Shown here: piece after piece, positions 16,411 through 25,146 of the stretch
How positions within the stretch are numbered: the stretch's first letter is position 1
Layout: every line of letters starts with the position of its first letter
Source of the DNA: Serratia bockelmannii
GTDB lineage: Bacteria; Pseudomonadota; Gammaproteobacteria; Enterobacterales; Enterobacteriaceae
Assembly: GCF_008011855.1 (NCBI RefSeq)
Contig: NZ_VOUX01000033.1
Span: 1,783,249 to 1,847,248 of the forward strand
Direction of reading: 5' to 3'
Length of the DNA: 64,000 bases
The notes under the pieces: model-generated
The model's input: only the letters and a program-made list of their open reading frames with translations
What the model was told of the DNA's origin: nothing
Databases searched by the model: none
Position numbers and translations under genes: made by a program

Positions 16411-16827
16411 TCAAGCAATAGGGAAAAACGGTTGGCCGGGTGGCCCGCGCGGGCTCGGCCGCAGAGTAAGGCGCCGAATGGGCGGAGAAACGATGCGCGG
16501 CGCGCAAGGCAGGCGCGCGATGCGCGTCATCAGCCACAGCAGCGGGACGAATGCCCACAGCAGCAGCGGCACGTGGATCAGCAGCTCACAATAGCCGCAG
16601 AAAATCATCTCCGCCGGATCCATGCCATGGTGGCCGGCATGCTCGGCGGCGGGCATCGCCATCCCGTGCATGTCATGCGGCATGGCGGCTGCCGGCTGTG
16701 CCATGCCGCCCATCATCTGATGGTGCATCAGCGATTTCGACACCACCGGCGCAACAAACAGCAACAGCACCGCCATAATGGCGATACAGGCGGTAAAGCG
16801 TTGCTGTAGCTGACGTGGCACTCTCAT
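16411..16827 (-). CDS. DUF2946-family protein, His/Met-rich
   Basis: This 138-residue protein has an N-terminal hydrophobic segment (about 12-30), then a periplasmic-looking stretch rich in His and Met (HHQMMGGM, MPHDMHGM, HAGHHGMD), a CGYCELL motif near residue 80, and a second hydrophobic helix (about 82-102). This is the DUF2946 pattern, commonly seen next to TonB receptors and PepSY proteins. The His/Met clusters suggest metal handling, possibly copper or iron, but this has not been demonstrated. It precedes the PepSY gene. Confidence 0.75.
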   Translation of the reverse strand: MRVPRQLQQRFTACIAIMAVLLLFVAPVVSKSLMHHQMMGGMAQPAAAMPHDMHGMAMPAAEHAGHHGMDPAEMIFCGYCELLIHVPLLLWAFVPLLWLMTRIARLPCAPRIVSPPIRRLTLRPSPRGPPGQPFFPIA

Positions 16828-16939
16828 CGCAGCGGCGAATTAACCCGGTCGGTGGTGAACAAGCGGCCAGTGTAACCCGCGTTGCGCGATGAGGTGAAAG
16901 AAAAGTCAGATTTGTCTTGCTCGCCCCCGGCGGCGGCGA

Positions 16940-17398
16940 TCACAGCACCCGTGAATAGACCCGTGAGGCTTCGCCCCAGGGGTGATACCCGAGCCCGTTG
17001 TAAACGAAGCCGCTGCGCTCGTAGTACCCCTCCAGATCGGTGCACAGGTGCAGCTGCGGGAAGCCCAGCCGGCGGGTTTCCGCCGCCACATGCTCAATCA
17101 GTTTGGCGCCGTAGCCCCGGCCGCGCTGCGCTTCCTCTACATAGAGCGCGCACAGCCAGGGATACAGCTCGCCACGGCTGATAAAGTCGTTGGTGATGAG
17201 CCCCGCGCAGCCGAGGATCTGGTCATTTTCCATCAGCAGGTACCACTGCGGCAGCGGGTTGGCGGCGCCGAGGCTGCGGTTGATGGCGTCTTCATACATC
17301 ATCAGCGTCTCTGCCGTGGCCCAGTGCCGCTGAAAATACGCAATGGCGCGCGGCGCCAGCTCGGGCGCTTGCCGCACCGAAATCATGTCCATCGTCAT
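16940..17398 (-). CDS. GNAT-family N-acetyltransferase
   Basis: This 152-residue protein is a single GNAT domain. The acetyl-CoA pyrophosphate-binding motif is QRGRGYGAKLIEHV (about residues 91-104), preceded by a strand LCALYVEE and followed by LHLCTDLEGYYERSGF, the usual motif B. It should transfer an acetyl group from acetyl-CoA to an amine; the substrate is unknown. It is divergent from the methyltransferase gene, with about 90 bases between them. Confidence 0.8.
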   Translation of the reverse strand: MTMDMISVRQAPELAPRAIAYFQRHWATAETLMMYEDAINRSLGAANPLPQWYLLMENDQILGCAGLITNDFISRGELYPWLCALYVEEAQRGRGYGAKLIEHVAAETRRLGFPQLHLCTDLEGYYERSGFVYNGLGYHPWGEASRVYSRVL

Positions 17399-17490
17399 TC
17401 CCGTTATTCATGTTGTCAGCGTAGAATTATGCAGCAATATGCACGGTATGGCAGCGGCATTCCGCCGCCGTCATTCACTAAGGAGTCATC

Positions 17491-18225
17491 ATGACGCAAA
17501 ACATCTATGACAATCAGGCCTTCTTCGACGGCTATGCGCAGCTCAGCCGCTCGCAGCACGGCCTGGACGGCGCGCCGGAATGGCCCGCCATCCGCCGCAT
17601 CCTGCCGGATTTGCAGGGCAAAAGCGTGGTCGATCTCGGCTGCGGCTACGGCTGGTTTTGCCGCAGCGCGCGCGAACAGGGCGCCGCCGACGTGCTGGGA
17701 CTGGACGTCTCGGAAAAAATGCTGGCCAAGGCGCGGGAGATGACCGCCGACGCGGGCATCGAGTACCGTCGGCAGGATTTGGCGCAGCTGCAGCTGCCGC
17801 CGGAAAGTTACGATCTGGTCTACAGCTCGCTGACGCTGCACTACCTCGAGGATTTGCCCGCGCTGTTCGCCACGGTGTACGCCGCACTGAAACCCGGCGG
17901 GCAGTTCATCTTCACCGCCGAACACCCGATCTACACCGCCCCGGCGCAGCAGGGCTGGCTGACCGACGGCAACGGGCAGAAATCCTGGCCGGTCAACGGT
18001 TACCAGCGAGAAGGCCAGCGCGTTTCCAACTGGCTGGCGGAAGGCGTCATCAAGCAGCACCGCACGCTTGGCGGCTATATCAACCCGCTGGCGCAGCAAG
18101 GGTTTATCATCCAGCATTTGAACGAATGGAGCCCCAGCGCGCAGCAAATCGCCGCTAATTCGGCGCTGGGCGAAGAGCAGGAGCGCCCGATGATCTTCAT
18201 TCTCGCCGCCCGCAAACCCGCCTGA
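17491..18225 (+). CDS. Class I SAM-dependent methyltransferase
   Basis: This 244-residue protein has the Rossmann-like methyltransferase fold. Motif I is VVDLGCGYGW (47-56), the acidic residue binding the SAM ribose is D72 in LGLDVSEKM, and motif IV-like YDLVYSSLTLHYL lies near residue 108. Length and features fit the UbiE/type 11 superfamily of small-molecule methyltransferases. The start at 17491 is preceded by AAGGAGTCATC. The substrate cannot be deduced. Confidence 0.85.
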   Translation: MTQNIYDNQAFFDGYAQLSRSQHGLDGAPEWPAIRRILPDLQGKSVVDLGCGYGWFCRSAREQGAADVLGLDVSEKMLAKAREMTADAGIEYRRQDLAQLQLPPESYDLVYSSLTLHYLEDLPALFATVYAALKPGGQFIFTAEHPIYTAPAQQGWLTDGNGQKSWPVNGYQREGQRVSNWLAEGVIKQHRTLGGYINPLAQQGFIIQHLNEWSPSAQQIAANSALGEEQERPMIFILAARKPA

Positions 18226-18284
18226 TTGATCCGCAGTAAACCGTTCACATCACCACAGTTGGGGAGGCCGCCTCCCCCCAACGG

Positions 18285-18785
18285 CTATTGTGCCGGCAAC
18301 GCCGCCCCGTGCGCCGCGAAGTGCGTCAGCGCCTCGCCTTCCATACGATAGCGCACCCACTCGCCCTGCGGCTGCGCGCCGATGCTGAGGTAGAAATCGA
18401 TGGCCGGTTGGTTCCAGTCCAGCACGCTCCATTCCAGGCGACCGCACTGCCGTTCGCACGCCAGCTGGGCGATGTGTCGCAGCAGCTTTTTACCGGCGCC
18501 CGCGCCGCGATGCTTCGGCGCCACGTACAGGTCTTCCAGATAGATGCCATTTTTACCCAGCCAGGTGGAGTAACTCATAAAGAACACCGCATAACCCGCC
18601 GGCTCGCCGTTCACCGTACAAATCAGCGCTTCGGAACAGGCGCCCGGCCCAAACAGGCTGCGTTCGATGTCTTCCACGCTGGCCAGCACCTGTTCGCGCG
18701 CCTTTTCGTACACTGCCAGCTCGATAATCATATCCAGAATCAGTTTGGCGTCGCTTTTTTGCGCCGGATAAATCTCAATGGTCAT
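18285..18785 (-). CDS. GNAT-family N-acetyltransferase (diamine acetyltransferase-like)
   Basis: This 166-residue GNAT protein resembles the spermidine/spermine acetyltransferase-like branch: YPAQKSDAKLILDMI at the N-terminus, LEDLYVAPKHRGAGAGKKLL (about 84-103) as the acetyl-CoA site, and VLDWNQPAIDFYLSIGAQ near the C-terminus. It probably acetylates a polyamine or amino-acid-like amine. It is divergent from a LysR gene. Confidence 0.8.
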   Translation of the reverse strand: MTIEIYPAQKSDAKLILDMIIELAVYEKAREQVLASVEDIERSLFGPGACSEALICTVNGEPAGYAVFFMSYSTWLGKNGIYLEDLYVAPKHRGAGAGKKLLRHIAQLACERQCGRLEWSVLDWNQPAIDFYLSIGAQPQGEWVRYRMEGEALTHFAAHGAALPAQ

Positions 18786-18870
18786 GGCAAATCCTGAGTG
18801 TGTTGATGACTGTGCTTGCCAGCATATCGCGCCTCAAATACTGTATGAACTGCATTTTTATCAACAGGTA

Positions 18871-19797
18871 ATGAATATCATGCATCTGGATTTGAAGCGT
18901 CTCGATCTCAACCTGCTACTGGTGTTCGAAGCAGTGTATCGGCTGCGATCGGTGACGCGCGCCGCAGCAGAGCTGGCCCTCAGTGCGTCGGCGTTGAGCC
19001 ACGCGCTGATCCGGCTGCGCAAGGCGCTGGCAGACGAGCTGTTCTACCGGGTCGGCAACGACATGCACCCGACGGTGTATGCCGACAGCCTGGCCCCGAC
19101 CGTCAGCGAAAGTCTGGCGCTGCTGGCCAAAGGGCTGCATCCGCGCCCGCGCTTCGTCCCCGCCGAAAGCCGGGAGAGCTTCACCTTCGCCATTACCGAT
19201 TACACCGCTTTCGCGGTGTTTCCCGCACTGATGGCGCAGATGCAGCGCCTGGCGCCTGGGCTGTCGTTTCAGCTGCGCTATTCCGAGCGCAAGGTGGCGC
19301 TGAACGATCTACTGGCGGGGCGCATCGACTTCGCGCTGGGCTTTACCGAAACCGACGGCGAAAGCTACCCGGAGATCGACGAGGTGAACTGGCTGGAGGA
19401 TGAGTATGTGGCGATTTGTTCACCCGCCCTCAGCGCAAAATACGGCGAGCTGACGCTGGAAAACTACCTGCAGGCGCGTCATCTGGTGGTGACACCGTGG
19501 AACGAACAGCGTGGCGTCATTGACTACCAGCTCGACAAACTGGGGCTGCAACGCGATATCGCCATCCGCACGCCTTCGCTGCTGGGCGCGCCGTTCATCG
19601 TCGCCGACAGCGAACTGGTGATGAGCATGCCGCGTTACGCCGCGCAAAAATTGCGGCAGGCGGCGGCGCTGGATATCCATCCCCTGCCGTTTCCGGTGCC
19701 GCCGTATCAGATCAAAATCTACCTGCACCGCAAGAACGGCCGGCCGGAGGCCTGCCGCTGGTTGCGGCAACAGCTGCAGGCGCTGGCGGCGTTATAA
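18871..19797 (+). CDS. LysR-family transcriptional regulator
   Basis: This protein of about 308 residues has the LysR N-terminal winged helix (LDLKRLDLNLLLVFEAV, then VTRAAAELALSASALSHALI) and an effector-binding domain. It is of the NodD/PcpR-like branch that starts with LDLN. I prefer the ATG at 18871 or 18880; upstream in-frame codons would add an untypical N-terminus. It is divergent from the acetyltransferase at 18285-18785, its likely but unproven target. Its last six bases overlap the convergent DUF1543 gene. Confidence 0.85.
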   Translation: MNIMHLDLKRLDLNLLLVFEAVYRLRSVTRAAAELALSASALSHALIRLRKALADELFYRVGNDMHPTVYADSLAPTVSESLALLAKGLHPRPRFVPAESRESFTFAITDYTAFAVFPALMAQMQRLAPGLSFQLRYSERKVALNDLLAGRIDFALGFTETDGESYPEIDEVNWLEDEYVAICSPALSAKYGELTLENYLQARHLVVTPWNEQRGVIDYQLDKLGLQRDIAIRTPSLLGAPFIVADSELVMSMPRYAAQKLRQAAALDIHPLPFPVPPYQIKIYLHRKNGRPEACRWLRQQLQALAAL

Positions 19798-20307
19798 CGC
19801 GGGTTCGCCGATTGGCAGATACCCCTGCCACAGCGGCCGGGCCGGTTTGCCGTGCGGGTTGGCGCGCAAATGAACGTGGTAGCCCTGCAGCGACTGCAGC
19901 AGCAGGCAGTCGTCCACGTCGGCCAGGTCATCCTTGTGCTGCTGCGCGCTGTCCGTCAGCAGTACCCGTTTGGCTTTCTCCTTCGCCTCGTCGGCGGAGC
20001 GCGCCACAAACAGGCCGAACTGGTGCAATTCCGCCAGCTCATCGCTGCGGTAGCCGCCCACGTTGACGAAAAACAGCTTCTCTTCACCGGTGAACGGCGC
20101 GGGCTCCAGACTCACGTCGTAACCGTCCGCCCAGTCGATGCGCGCATAGCCGTCGACATGCACCTTGCGCTTATCGCCGAACCATTTTTCACGCAGCAGC
20201 GGATACGCCTCTTCCGGCCCATCCGCCGCCGCAAACTGCACGTCGTGCAACTCAATATTGGCGCCCGGCGCCGTACCGCCCACATAAAACATCAATAATC
20301 CCGGCAT
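19792..20307 (-). CDS. DUF1543-domain protein
   Basis: This 171-residue cytoplasmic protein fits DUF1543: it starts MPGLLMFYVGGTAPGANIEL, continues with a repeat-like pair of segments (HDVQFAAADGPEEAY and LHQFGLFVARSADEA), and ends with a segment on plant- or sugar-like handling of unknown meaning. The start at 20307 is preceded by GGGAGAGC. Function is unknown. It is convergent and slightly overlapping with the LysR gene. Confidence 0.75.
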   Translation of the reverse strand: MPGLLMFYVGGTAPGANIELHDVQFAAADGPEEAYPLLREKWFGDKRKVHVDGYARIDWADGYDVSLEPAPFTGEEKLFFVNVGGYRSDELAELHQFGLFVARSADEAKEKAKRVLLTDSAQQHKDDLADVDDCLLLQSLQGYHVHLRANPHGKPARPLWQGYLPIGEPAL

Positions 20308-20427
20308 GTTAGTCTGCTCTCCCTGGTGATAATCGCTGTATAATTTAATACATAACGAAACACCTGCCAACGGCGGCGCCATTCTGTGTTATCAATAGAT
20401 GAGGTTTAATCTGTTGTGGAGGAACGC

Positions 20428-20610
20428 ATGGCATTCAATATCGGTGATTTTGTACAACGCACCACCGGCGGCCCAAAGATGACCGTGGTAGCGATCGACG
20501 GCGAAACCCTGGTTTGCAGCTGGAATGAACTGGGTAAAGAGCAGCGCACGGAAGTGCAGGCCAGCGACGTGGCGCTGTACCACGAAGACGGCGATTTCGG
20601 CGTCTGCTGA
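20428..20610 (+). CDS. YodC-like DUF2158 small protein
   Basis: This 60-residue protein starts MAFNIGDFVQRTTGGPKMTV and has the conserved pattern of DUF2158: a small SH3-like beta barrel with GGPxMTV followed by a C-x-W motif (VCSWNELGKEQ). E. coli YodC is the comparison. The ATG at 20428 is preceded by GTGGAGGAACGC, which decides the start. Function is unknown. Confidence 0.8.
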   Translation: MAFNIGDFVQRTTGGPKMTVVAIDGETLVCSWNELGKEQRTEVQASDVALYHEDGDFGVC

Positions 20611-20642
20611 ATGACCGGGGCGCGCCGCGCCCCGTTATCGCC

Positions 20643-20921
20643 TCAGGCGCGAATGTCCTGATAGGCTGGGGTGGTATCGAACTCATGCTTGGCGAACGGG
20701 CATAGCGGAATGATTTTACGCTGCTCCGCGCGCATTTTCTCCACCACCAACGCCACCAGCTTTTTGCCGACGCCCAGCCCCTTCAATGACTCATCCACCC
20801 AGGTGTGATCGATTATGGTCAGCTTGTCGCCGCTCGGCACGAAAGAGATCTCGGCGATCAGCTTGCCCTGCTCATCATTGATATAAAAACGCTTCTCGTC
20901 TGCCAGTATTTTATGATCCAT
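20643..20921 (-). CDS. yjdJ: YjdJ-family acetyltransferase-like protein
   Basis: This 92-residue protein is a minimal GNAT-like domain of the YjdJ family: [18 protein letters not shown], then [22 protein letters not shown] (acetyl-CoA loop) and [14 protein letters not shown], which matches E. coli YjdJ closely. Its partner gene yjdI lies one base upstream in the same direction, as in E. coli. The biological substrate is unknown. Confidence 0.88.
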   Translation of the reverse strand: MDHKILADEKRFYINDEQGKLIAEISFVPSGDKLTIIDHTWVDESLKGLGVGKKLVALVVEKMRAEQRKIIPLCPFAKHEFDTTPAYQDIRA

Positions 20922-20922
20922 A

Positions 20923-21153
20923 TTATTTCTCCCTATATTTCAGTGCGCCGCTGGGGCAGGTGTCGATAACGCGTTTCACCTCGGCCGGCTCGGCATTGTC
21001 CGGCATAATCCACGGCCGGCGGTTCAAGGTGAATATAGCCGCGTTGCCTCGCACGCAGTTGGCGGAATGGCGGCATATCGCGCTGTTAAAATAAACGTCA
21101 ATCTTGTCGCCGGAATAACGACGGTAACCGGCGGCGGTCAATTCCTCATCCAT
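20923..21153 (-). CDS. yjdI: YjdI-family single-cluster ferredoxin-like protein
   Basis: This 76-residue protein carries the divergent iron-sulfur motif C-x5-C-(many)-CPSGAL ([12 protein letters not shown] and [10 protein letters not shown]), typical of the Fer4_19 family. It probably binds one iron-sulfur cluster. It is the first gene of a two-gene unit with yjdJ. Confidence 0.88.
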   Translation of the reverse strand: MDEELTAAGYRRYSGDKIDVYFNSAICRHSANCVRGNAAIFTLNRRPWIMPDNAEPAEVKRVIDTCPSGALKYREK

Positions 21154-21345
21154 CTTGGCCTCACATTGCCTGTTTTATTGTTTTTGCTCCAGGCTCAAGT
21201 ATAGGCAATGCCGTTGGCTTCACCACGCGTCTCACCCAACGAAAAAAGTGGCGCAACCGCCCGTCGCCGCTAGAAAAAAACGTAAATTGTTCTAATCTTT
21301 ATTCAGTAAGACAACATAATTCCGACAGTGGCTAAGGAGTTCGAA

Positions 21346-21759
21346 ATGGGTGATAGCTCAAAAGACGGCGTAATTCTGCTGTCCCGTATTCTACTGATGG
21401 TTCTGTTTATCATTTTCGGCTGGATGAAACTGGTCAACTTCGGTGCAACCGTCACGGCGATGGAAGGCTACGGCACGCCGATGCCTTATTTGGCGGCGAT
21501 CGTTGCCGTGGTGGTGGAGTTTATTTTCGGCATCGCGCTTATTCTCGGCCTGTTTACTCGGCCTATCGCGGTCATTTTCGCCCTGTATGTTTTGGGCACC
21601 GCGTTTATCGGCCATCCGTTCTGGAAAATGACCGGCATGGAAATGATGGGCAACGAAATTAACTTCTTTAAAAACATCAGCATCATTGGTGGTTTGCTGT
21701 TGCTGGCGGTAACCGGCGCCGGCCGTTATTCGCTGGACTATAAAATATTTAATAAATAA
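21346..21759 (+). CDS. DoxX-family inner-membrane protein
   Basis: This 137-residue protein has four membrane helices and the DoxX pattern LLSRILLMVLFIIFGWMKL, then GYGTPMPYLAAIVAVVVE and LGLFTRPIAVIFALY. It resembles E. coli YphA/YqjF-type proteins. The family is linked to redox or sulfur metabolism in some organisms, but function here is unknown. The start at 21346 follows AAGGAGTTCGAA. Confidence 0.85.
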   Translation: MGDSSKDGVILLSRILLMVLFIIFGWMKLVNFGATVTAMEGYGTPMPYLAAIVAVVVEFIFGIALILGLFTRPIAVIFALYVLGTAFIGHPFWKMTGMEMMGNEINFFKNISIIGGLLLLAVTGAGRYSLDYKIFNK

Positions 21760-21809
21760 TTCATCGATGGCCGGCGATATTCGCCGGCCATTTTATTTCG
21801 GCTATCCTT

Positions 21810-22382
21810 TCAACGACTGCGCTTGGCGTGGCGCTCAAAGTTTTCTGCCTTGGCCTGCGCCGATTTACGCAACGTGACATAACAAGCGCCCTCGCCGCCG
21901 TCGCGCGGTAAGGCGCGGCAAAACGCCTGCACCTGCTCAAACTGCGCCAGCCATTTGGCGACGTAACTGCGCACGATATTCGGATGGCTTTCGTTCTGCC
22001 GCCCGCGGCCGTGCACGATCAGCAGCGAACGCAGATTTTGCGCCTCCGCCTGCATAATGAAACGGAACAGCGCCTGCCGGCTGGCTTCAACCGGCTGACG
22101 CAGCAGGTTCAGCGACGCCTGCGGCGGGTAACGCCCGTTGCGCAGTTTGTCCAGCACGCCCTGCTGAATGCCTTCCCCTTTGAACTCCAGCGGCTGTTCA
22201 CAGGGGATCACCTCGAGAAAATCGGTGCTGAGGAAGTTTTCCTGCCGCAGCCGCTGCGCTTCGCGCCGCGCGCTTTTGTCCACCGCCGCCTGCGGCTTGA
22301 GGTACAGCGTCTGCCGTCCGCTCTCCAGCGGCACCACGTCCGCCATCGCCTGTTCAAAAAAGTCTTTTTCCTGCTCGCTCAT
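21810..22382 (-). CDS. smrA: Smr-domain DNA endonuclease SmrA
   Basis: This 190-residue protein has an N-terminal region (FLEVIPCEQPLEFKGEGIQQGVLDKLR) and a C-terminal Smr domain with LLIVHGRGR and NIVRSYVAKWL, very close to E. coli SmrA (YdaL). SmrA-type proteins show nicking endonuclease activity in vitro. The start at 22382 is preceded by AGAGGTGGAAC. Confidence 0.9.
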   Translation of the reverse strand: MSEQEKDFFEQAMADVVPLESGRQTLYLKPQAAVDKSARREAQRLRQENFLSTDFLEVIPCEQPLEFKGEGIQQGVLDKLRNGRYPPQASLNLLRQPVEASRQALFRFIMQAEAQNLRSLLIVHGRGRQNESHPNIVRSYVAKWLAQFEQVQAFCRALPRDGGEGACYVTLRKSAQAKAENFERHAKRSR

Positions 22383-22566
22383 GTTCCACCTCTCTTGAAC
22401 GGCAGCCTTTACGGCTGGGAATGGGGTCGATTGTAAGACGCCTTGGCGCGGTTGCAAGCCGGGAATTGTCAGCGGCATTTGTCTCATTTGTCGTCAACGG
22501 GTGAGCTTGCGAACAGTTTTCGCTATACTGCTAAGCCATCATTGAGTGCCGCAAAGGATCGAGCCC

Positions 22567-22902
22567 ATGACAATGCGCGAGCTGGAAATCCAGTTTCAAA
22601 ATGCGATGAATGAGTTGCAGAGCAGCTTCGAACGGCAACACCGCGAATGGCAGCAGAGCTACCAGGCGCTGCAGCAACTGCTGGAAGAAGCCAAACAGCG
22701 CGAAGCCGCGCTGCGGGCGCAGAATGAACAACTGGCGCGCAAACTGAGCACCGCCAGTTCGGTGCCGGAACAGCATGCGCTAGTCAAGCAGATCAAAATG
22801 CTCGGCGCCCATCTGGACGCGCTGGCCAAAGACGCGGCCACCTTCAATCACCACCTGCGCCAACAGAGCGCGGTCGGTAATTTCAGCGGCGAACAGCATT
22901 GA
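22567..22902 (+). CDS. Coiled-coil protein of unknown function
   Basis: This 111-residue protein is nearly all helix: residues about 5-65 form a Gln/Glu-rich coiled coil (LEIQFQNAMNELQ, LQQLLEEAKQREAALRA), followed by a helical hairpin-like tail. It is conserved-looking but I recognise no family. The start at 22567 follows AAGGATCGAGCCC. It precedes the DUF1198 gene by 67 bases in the same direction. Confidence 0.7.
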   Translation: MTMRELEIQFQNAMNELQSSFERQHREWQQSYQALQQLLEEAKQREAALRAQNEQLARKLSTASSVPEQHALVKQIKMLGAHLDALAKDAATFNHHLRQQSAVGNFSGEQH

Positions 22903-22969
22903 TAGCGGGCGCTGTCGCACAGCGCCTCCCGCCCCTCTTCTGGCGTATTGAGAGTGTAATAAAGCCTAA

Positions 22970-23416
22970 ATGACCTGGATCATCCTCGCCGCCCTGATCG
23001 TCGTATTCATTATCGGTTACCGCATCTTGACGTCCGACACCCGCAAAGCCATCGATTCGCTGGCCCATCTGCTGAGGGTCAAGCCGATGCTGATCGAATC
23101 GATGATCCAGGAAATGGGCGGCCGCCAAAGCCAGACCTTTATCCGCATGCTGAACAACGGCTACACCGAAGAGATGCACCAGGCGGCTTATCTGCTGTTC
23201 ATCTACCTGACGTTTATCAAACAGGCGGACGACGAGCAGATTGCCCTGTGGCGTGACGTGCTGCTGCGCGCCGGGCTGTCACCGGAGCTACACGCCGAGC
23301 ACACCGAAGCGGCGCTGTTTTACTTCGCCGATCTGGATATTGATGCGTTTGAACTGGCGCAATTCCGCCGCGCCTACAACGAGCGTTTCAACCGCGAAGC
23401 GTTGGCCCACGGCTGA
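22970..23416 (+). CDS. DUF1198-family membrane-anchored protein
   Basis: This 148-residue protein begins with a membrane helix (MTWIILAALIVVFIIGYRIL), followed by a cytoplasmic helical domain containing DTRKAIDSLAHLL and NERFNREAL. This fits DUF1198 (E. coli YicN). Function is unknown. Confidence 0.75.
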   Translation: MTWIILAALIVVFIIGYRILTSDTRKAIDSLAHLLRVKPMLIESMIQEMGGRQSQTFIRMLNNGYTEEMHQAAYLLFIYLTFIKQADDEQIALWRDVLLRAGLSPELHAEHTEAALFYFADLDIDAFELAQFRRAYNERFNREALAHG

Positions 23417-23442
23417 TAGCGTCCCCCGGGTCGGGGGACCGA

Positions 23443-23781
23443 TTACAGGAACATGCTGTAAAGGTAGCGCGAAAGCGCTTCGCGCGAGCTGAAGCCGTGT
23501 GCGATGCCGTAGCGCTGGTTCGGGGTGTCGCTGCTTAAATCCAGGGGAAACTCCAGATACTGCTCGCTGAAGCGCACCGGGGAGGTCGGCGTGGCGAAAT
23601 GCACGCTTCTCTCTTTCAGCGCCGGGTGGATCACCAACGCGGTTCTGCCCATCCGCGCTTCGCGATTCACATACACGTAGTGTGCGCCCTTGCGGTAACC
23701 ATAGGCCTGATCGGTGACATAATCACGCTCAAAGCCGGTATTCTCCAACACTTTAGCCACTTCATCCGGCCGTAAATACAT
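23443..23781 (-). CDS. ygaC: DUF2002-family protein YgaC
   Basis: This 112-residue protein matches E. coli YgaC over its whole length: [45 protein letters not shown] and [17 protein letters not shown]. In E. coli the gene also lies between ssrA and nrdH, and its expression responds to Fur. Function is unknown. Confidence 0.85.
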   Translation of the reverse strand: MYLRPDEVAKVLENTGFERDYVTDQAYGYRKGAHYVYVNREARMGRTALVIHPALKERSVHFATPTSPVRFSEQYLEFPLDLSSDTPNQRYGIAHGFSSREALSRYLYSMFL

Positions 23782-23883
23782 CGATTCCTCCTCTCATTCT
23801 GGACCGCTGAGCGACCTTACCGTAATCATTCACCGAAACAATGATTTTCTGGGAAGGAATCCGGGTTTCGGACTATTCCTGAA

Positions 23884-25056
23884 TCAGGCCCGGCTGCGTT
23901 GCAGCAGGCGCAGGGTGAGCAACACCCCGAGCGCCACCAGCAGCGCCGCCGCCAGATAGATCGACGGCACGCCCGTCTGCCCGATCAATAGCCCGGCCAG
24001 CGGGCCGGTGATGCCCAGCGCCAGGTCGAGGAACGCCGAATAGGTGCCGAGCGCCGTGCCCTGGTTCTGCGGCGGCACCTGTTTCACCGCCTCGACGCCC
24101 AGCGCCGGGAACACCAGCGAGAAACCGGCGCCGGCCAGCAACGCGCCGGTTTGCACCATCCAGGGCTCACCAGCCTGCCAGATCAACAGCAGCCCGACGA
24201 TCTCGACCAGAAACGACGCCAGCGTCACCTTCAACCCGCCGTGGCGGTTAATGACGTTGCTGAAGATCAGGCGAATGCCGACGAAGGCGCAGCTGAACAG
24301 CGTCAGCGAAAACGCCGCGCCGCTCCAGCCTTTGTCGGCATAGTAAAGTGTGATGAACGTGGCGATCACGCCGAAACCGACGGTGCCCATCGCCAGACCG
24401 AGACCATAGGCCCAGATGCGGCCGAACACCGCGCTAAAGGCGATGCGCTGCCCGGCGGCGATCGAGACGTCCGGCTTGCCGCTCGCCAACAGCAGCGCCA
24501 CCGCAACCGCCAGCACGATCAGCGCCGCCACCCCGGCCAATCCCCACTGCTGATTCAGGTACACGCCAAGCGGCGCCCCGGCCGCCATCGCCCCGTAGGT
24601 GGCAACGCCGTTCCAGGAAATCACCCGCGCGGTGTGCATCGCCCCGACCCGGCCGATGCCCCATAGCGTGGAACCGGTGCTGGCGAAGCTTTCGCCGACG
24701 CCGAGAAACACCCGCCCCACGCACAGCAACAGCAGGCTGAGCCACGGGTAACCGTCAACGCCGAACGCCAGCGCGTAAAACAGGCCGCTGGCACCGCAGC
24801 AGGCCAGGCCGAACAGCACCACCTTCTTCGGCCCCAGCTGATCGGCGTAACGCCCGGCGTGCGGGCGGCTGAACAGCGTGGCGAAGTATTGCGCGCTGAT
24901 GATAAGGCCCGCCAACACCGAGTTGTAGCCCAGGTGGTCATGCACAAATCCCGGCAACACCGCCAGCGGCAGGCCGATGGTCAGGTAGCAGACGAAGGTG
25001 AACATCACCACGGACAAAATACGTCGGTTCAGCTGGAGGTTATTTTCTGCGGTCAT
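23884..25056 (-). CDS. MFS transporter (YfcJ/YhhS-like)
   Basis: This 390-residue, 12-helix permease resembles the YhhS/YfcJ group of major facilitator exporters: YLTIGLPLAVLPGFVHDHLG, RVFLGVGESFASTGSTLWG, ARVISWNGVATYGAMAAGAPLG. I use the ATG at 25056 (MTAENN); an upstream ATG at 25101 would add 15 residues. The substrate is unknown; relatives are called arabinose or drug efflux permeases. It is next to, and in the same direction as, a LysR gene, with 90 bases between. Confidence 0.8.
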   Translation of the reverse strand: MTAENNLQLNRRILSVVMFTFVCYLTIGLPLAVLPGFVHDHLGYNSVLAGLIISAQYFATLFSRPHAGRYADQLGPKKVVLFGLACCGASGLFYALAFGVDGYPWLSLLLLCVGRVFLGVGESFASTGSTLWGIGRVGAMHTARVISWNGVATYGAMAAGAPLGVYLNQQWGLAGVAALIVLAVAVALLLASGKPDVSIAAGQRIAFSAVFGRIWAYGLGLAMGTVGFGVIATFITLYYADKGWSGAAFSLTLFSCAFVGIRLIFSNVINRHGGLKVTLASFLVEIVGLLLIWQAGEPWMVQTGALLAGAGFSLVFPALGVEAVKQVPPQNQGTALGTYSAFLDLALGITGPLAGLLIGQTGVPSIYLAAALLVALGVLLTLRLLQRSRA

Positions 25057-25146
25057 CGAAGGTGGCTCGCATCGGACGGGGTAGACGAAGCCCTCCAGCA
25101 TACCCCGATGAGATTTGATGATAAATGAGAGAGTTATAACGAATTA